Positions 45,161-49,303 of a stretch of DNA of 49,303 nt are shown here, in pieces. Position numbers and translations under genes: made by a program. Below the pieces are notes generated by a model. It saw only the letters and a list, made by a program, of their open reading frames with translations. It did not search any database and was not told where the DNA came from. Numbering within the stretch: the stretch's first letter is position 1; each line of letters starts with the position of its first letter. The DNA is taken from NCBI GenBank assembly GCA_002221725.1, contig NJFT01000276.1, positions 1 through 49,303 of the forward strand. The letters run 5' to 3'. This DNA comes from Scedosporium boydii (lineage: Eukaryota; Ascomycota; Sordariomycetes; Microascales; Microascaceae).

Positions 45161-45856
45161 TCAGCGAGGCGGAGAGTGCGAAGGAAGAAGACGGTCATTT
45201 CGCTGACCGAGGACTTGACCGTATGACTCGATGAGGCATATTGAAAGCCACCCTGGGACGTACGGGAAGGAAGCTAGGACCTCTCGTAGTATTCGGGCAG
45301 CCGTTTCGTCGATCGTTTTCTCGCTAACATCGCCACCTGCAAAATATTCAAGAACAGGTGCGTGAGCAGTTTGTGAGTTTGTAACACCAGTCGAAAAGGT
45401 AGGATCTCTTTGGCCATTTGTCCTTCCGCAAGGAACAAGAGAGTTGGCTCGACCTTCACCTAAAGCTTGATAGACATGTCCGATGTCGAGAATATCAGGC
45501 CCAGTGCCGTCGTCAAGCTCGACAAAGGCCCAGTATATCCTAATAGGGCTATCGTCAGGATGTTCCTTGCAGCGACGGGGACTTTTCAGTTGCAGCGACG
45601 CATCTCTACGCCAACAGACAGTTTCCACAGGCCATTCTTACCATTTCCCCTTGCCAGCGACATTATTCGCCGCTCCGCCCGTCCTAGACGCCCGCTTCTG
45701 AGCGAACATGAGGCCGAGATTAGCATCTCCCAAGAACCTAAAACGGCGCTTTAGTCTCCAGAACGGCTGGGTGACACATGAAAGAGACAAAGCCAGAGTC
45801 GGACCTGATTGGCAGTCCTCAGCCAGGGAAGACTTGGTCCGGGGCAATGCGGCCAC
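45161..45856 (-). CDS. Two 3' exons of an unrecognised gene
   Basis: Exon 45856-45642 (upstream boundary unknown, ends NNVAGKGKW) joins exon 45539-45161 through a 102-base intron with GTAAGA donor, CTGAC branch site and TTAG acceptor in matching phase. The joined protein reads WIYWAFVELDDGTGPDILDI, then HVYQALGEGRANSLVPCGRT, RDPTFSTGVTNSQTAHAPVL, YFAGGDVSEKTIDETAARIL and SFPYVPGWLSICLIESYGQV. This is clearly protein-like and looks conserved, but I cannot name the family. It has no membrane span. The 5' end is unresolved; several minus-strand frames up to 47.4 kb could belong to it. Confidence 0.4.
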
Positions 45857-47442
45857 GATTGGAGTGGTATATAAAACTGTCTTGCTGTGTGGGTGTTGTA
45901 GCGACCATGTGATGACAACATGGCCCCGGGATCCCCTGAATTCCTATTCGGGGGCAAAATATAAGTGAGTAGTCGCCTTCACAACATCAGCACGGACAAC
46001 TTTGGGCTGATGGTTAGTCTGATATGAGAGAGTGGCAGGAGGTGCATCTGTCAAGGGTGAAAAACCATACCGCGGTAACAGCAGCATCAAAATGTCGACC
46101 TCAACATCCGTGGGTTGGAGAGTCTTGGTGAAATCTGACCCACGAAGGGCATGAGAGCTTTTGGAATCCTGATAGAAGTATGCCTTGCTCGTGAGGATTT
46201 GAATACGACCAACATGTGGTGAGCTCCGAGGAATTGAGTGATTCGAGCCGCTTTCCCAGAGCCGGTACAGCCCGTCCCTGAAATACTGGCTGACCTTGCG
46301 CACAAGTCCAGTGTCAAACCGATGACTTAAAAAGAACGCTCTTGTTGTCAAAAGATTCCCATCTCTTTTCCCTGGAAAACTAGTGCCACATCGGAATTAC
46401 CGCTTGCCAACGTGAGAGCCGTGGAAGTGCTTGGCGTCATCTGCTTCATTTTTGCGGGAGGAACCAGTCAACCTGCGACAGCGCATTTTAGCCTCTTCCA
46501 TCTGGAGCCACTCGTACTCCTTCCTTTTGAAAAAGATCTCCCAAGGGTGGCGGCGTCTTGTCTGGGAAGAGCACGTTGCAGACGTTGCCAGTGTGTAATC
46601 TCTTGTGCTATAATGCTTCGGCGAACGTCAAACATTCCATGATGCTGGGCTTATTAAGTTGCTGAAGGTATTGGGCATGTTTGACTCCTTCCAGTGGCTA
46701 GTAAGGCCATCGACCAGCATCTGCGATGTTTTGACATCTTTCAAGTCGAGTCCCTACCGGCCAGGACCTCCACTGGGTCGGGAAGGAAAGGCTTGTGGAG
46801 GAAGGAATAGTATGCATACCATCTGCGCGATTCACTGTACTCCCAGTCTGTGGACGCCCAGTGGCGATACCCTCTTCATTGCCTTCGTATTCAGCCAGAA
46901 GCGGCGGCAGTTTTATTCTCCAGAATACTTTGTCGTAATAACTAGCAAGGTATTCGCAGGCACAAGCCCCGACTCTGCCGCCTCCCGCGGATGAAATAAC
47001 CCCAAAAAGAGGTGGATGATCCTCGCCGGACGCATCCGCCTTGCGCGAGGATCGTCGCGGTATATAAAGAAAGAAGAGCCGGGTAATTGAAGTTGTGAGC
47101 AGTAGTTGGCGCTGTTTTGATGATGTGCGACATGGTCTGAGAAAGCAGCCGGGCGGTCAACGGAGAAATCCCAAGCAGAGCGGCCACAAACACACACGCA
47201 CACAAGGTCGGGCTTTGCTTTGTATCTCTCAACCAACGGAAACTGGCATCACCTTGGTGATAGCGTTCCGCTTCTTGTGCCATTCGTCGTAGGTTATAAC
47301 TTATGAGGCCCCAAGGCGACAGAGCCGAGAAACGTAATGCAGGTAGCAGCGTACCCCGACCCAAGTGTCATTCAATGGCTTCTTCCGAGCTTAGTAGACG
47401 AGCCCTGGCGCGACCTGAGCATGAACATCGGTATCAAGCAGA
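45857..47442. other. Unresolved minus-strand coding-like region
   Basis: Minus-strand frames at 45944-46351 and 46942-47364, plus an ATG-less frame at about 46700-47060 containing EYLASYYDKVFWRIKLPPLL, all look partly protein-like. I could not join them with consistent splice sites. They may be 5' exons of the gene at 45161-45856 or decayed sequence. Confidence 0.3.
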
Positions 47443-48490
47443 TTATTCGAGGCTCCTCGAGCTTGGGACAAGATCGGTAACACGACAGGGCATCAGAGCA
47501 TGCCGCACTATCGTGGCAGGGCCTGGGGACCCGTGGAGATTGAGGGGCGACAAGATTCGGAAGGTTCCCACCGATGCGGGGAGCCTGACAAACGACTGAC
47601 CGAAATTAAGGGCATCCCGCGCCGTCCATGCGCCTTTACCTGGGAGGTTAAAAATAGGACTTCGTGTCCAGGCGCCCCTCTTCTCCAGCTGAGCCGCCCA
47701 ATCACGCAGATTCACCCCGTTCAGCTGGCTGAACCCAAGCAACATCTCGGTGCAGTTTTTGTGATCCTCGTCGTCGAGCACGGCCATGCCCTGGACCATG
47801 TTGTACCGATACTAGGCGTCATGGTTTTCCCGGACGTTCCGAATGGCAGCCTTTGACAGGTGGAAGTAAACTTCCGCCCCGTATCCTCCACGGGTGTCGT
47901 CGCCGTTTTCGATCTCAGTCGGTGGTGGGCAACCGGGCCGGGAATTTATGTGTGTCTGGGACCAGTTCTGCTTGGCGGGTCCAGGTTTCCGTGAGGGACT
48001 TGGTTGGGGGGCGTGACGATAACCGAAGATCCGTCCACAAGCACCAGCCGGCGATCTCATGGGCCAGTGCTGCCGGAACATTGTATCACTAAATCACGAG
48101 GTGGGCGTTGCATGGAATCTCGTGGTTGGGAAACAAATGCCAGGACGAGTTCCCGTCATGAATATCATTCAAACGTCCCATTCGTTTCTGATACTGAAGT
48201 ATCACATCCGGGTCGACGCCTTCCTCTGACTTCGGGTAAGGCAGTCTGAATGTGGAGCGTAATGGTGTCTTCACTGGGCATGCCGTGTCTTGTAAGTTGA
48301 CACCAGACAGTAACATGGAATGCGAATAGATGTTCTCCGGCCGCCAGGGCCAGGTGCCTCGAACAGTTGCTCGAGGTTGCCCGCCAAGCACTTTTCGAGC
48401 GTTCTCGACCTTTTGCGAGAGGGGAAAACGAACCGGCTGTAGTTGGAGATGAGGCTTGCAAAGATAGGCTCCCGCCAACGAGAAAAACAC
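47443..48490 (-). pseudogene. Broken coding sequence, family unknown
   Basis: The frame MVQGMAVLDDEDHKNCTEML to GKGAWTARDALNFGQSFVRL (47799-47443) is in the same frame as the upstream IENGDDTRGGYGAEVYFHLS (to 47815), separated only by a TAG at 47812-47814. Further upstream, LRSTFRLPYPKSEEGVDPDV ends at two adjacent stops (about 48089) before NVPAALAHEIAGWCLWTDL, and another frame change follows near 47920. Introns could explain some breaks but no good GT-AG pairs were found. It may be the downstream part of the Ulp1-like gene. Confidence 0.35.
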
Positions 48491-48572
48491 CTAGAAAGGC
48501 GGGGAAGAATGTCGAAGAGCCGAGACACGCCTCTTCTTTCTAGAGAACAAATCAGGGCGTTCCTATTGGCTC

Positions 48573-49302
48573 CTAGTTACGACGCTGGGAAAATGATGCT
48601 CCCGGGCTTGAGAAAGGCCCCATGAGCATATAATCCATACCGAGTCGCCGCAGACGGAGGAGCCGTACAATGCCCTCCTTTCTTCTTCGCGCAGCCCATG
48701 CTTCCACACTTATCGCAATCCTGGTGTCTCGCCTATCGTAAAGAGCATCGTATACGTATAATTCCGATGTCTCCTCATGCCAGATCATAGTCGTCCAATG
48801 AGCTGGGTCATCAAAGTGCAGGCAGGCAACCAGATATCGCGTATGCCAAGCACTTTTTCCTCCCGCCCATAGGGCTCGATACTGTTTCCCCTCCTTCCCT
48901 CCTGAACAGTGAATTGAACCCCAACATTTTGTCGGCCAGAACACGATTGATGCGTATATATCCCTGAAAGCGCGATTAACAGGGATCTCTTGCCCCCAGG
49001 CAGCCGCCCAAGTCGAAGTTGTCAAAGTTGATCATACCCTCCTGAAGAACCCCTGTCCCGTTGCTCATACGGATATTACTCGACGGGTCCTGCAGATGAC
49101 GTGTAATGGACGAAATCGCGGATATAGGTCCGGTTTTCGGTAAGGGTCCTCTGGCTAGGATGGACTCAAGGACTGCCAGGACTAGTATCCCAGTTTGATG
49201 TTTTGAAAAGTTTCCTGTTGAGCTGGGGATGGAATTGCGCGGGGAGAAGTCTGGCGAAGTCGCTCCTAGAGGGAGACTATCTGTCGGCATCGCCTCATAC
49301 AA
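48573..49302 (-). CDS. Ulp1-like (C48) cysteine protease fragment
   Basis: The frame is open at the window edge, so the true start may be outside; the first ATG in frame is at 49290. Joining 49302-49038 to 48988-48573 across a 49-base intron (GTATGA donor, CAAG acceptor) gives VLQEEIPVNRAFRDIYAS and then the segment DDPAHWTTMIWHEETSELYV-YDAL. The His-Trp and the Asp are 17 residues apart, the same spacing as His and Asp of the Ulp1 SUMO-protease triad (HW-x15-D). The Gln and the DCG cysteine motif expected downstream are not visible before the stop at 48573, so the domain is truncated or the frame is lost. Such domains are common in fungal mobile elements. Confidence 0.4.
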
Positions 49303-49303
49303 C

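Overview
The window is nuclear DNA of a filamentous ascomycete (Pezizomycotina). The genes carry short introns, mostly 49-116 bases, with GTAAGT-like donors, CTAAC-like branch sites and YAG acceptors. Gene content agrees: a Doa1/PLAA orthologue, an Hrr1/ZNFX1-type helicase, a SesB-type NLR, fungal F-box proteins and a copia relic. Species is not determinable by eye. Exon joins below were deduced by hand from splice consensus and reading phase, so no transcript supports them.

Left third (about 1-11.4 kb): ordinary core genes, all on the minus strand. They are an SRR1-like protein cut by the window edge, the Cdc48 cofactor DOA1, a tentative 77-residue single-membrane-span protein, and a 1283-residue UPF1-type helicase with an NF-X1 zinc-finger tail of the family used in RNAi/heterochromatin silencing.

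Middle (about 13.5-32.5 kb): accessory, duplicated and decaying DNA. A large F-box protein gene (minus) faces a small-protein gene (plus). This pair appears to have been duplicated, and each copy has lost the opposite partner: the F-box gene survives near 13.5-17.1 kb with only the tail of the small gene, and the small gene survives near 20.3-20.9 kb with only exon 1 of the F-box gene. Next come a SNF2-helicase pseudogene with several in-frame stops, and a caspase-like (His/Cys dyad) gene with a degraded inverted copy about 2.4 kb further on. Between the caspase-like gene and that copy lie six copies of a GC-rich palindrome spaced 57-100 bases apart.

Right third (about 33-49.3 kb): a complete NLR (SesB-like alpha/beta hydrolase, NACHT, beta-propeller), a fructosamine-kinase/APH-fold protein whose two key aspartates both read as asparagine, a short F-box-like gene, a degraded Ty1/copia reverse transcriptase, and minus-strand coding-like sequence, part of it disrupted, ending in a Ulp1-like (C48) protease fragment at the edge.

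Functional reading (inference): the caspase-like gene and the SesB-NACHT NLR lie about 3 kb apart among duplications and mobile-element debris, which fits an incompatibility or immunity island. A functional link between them is not shown by the sequence.
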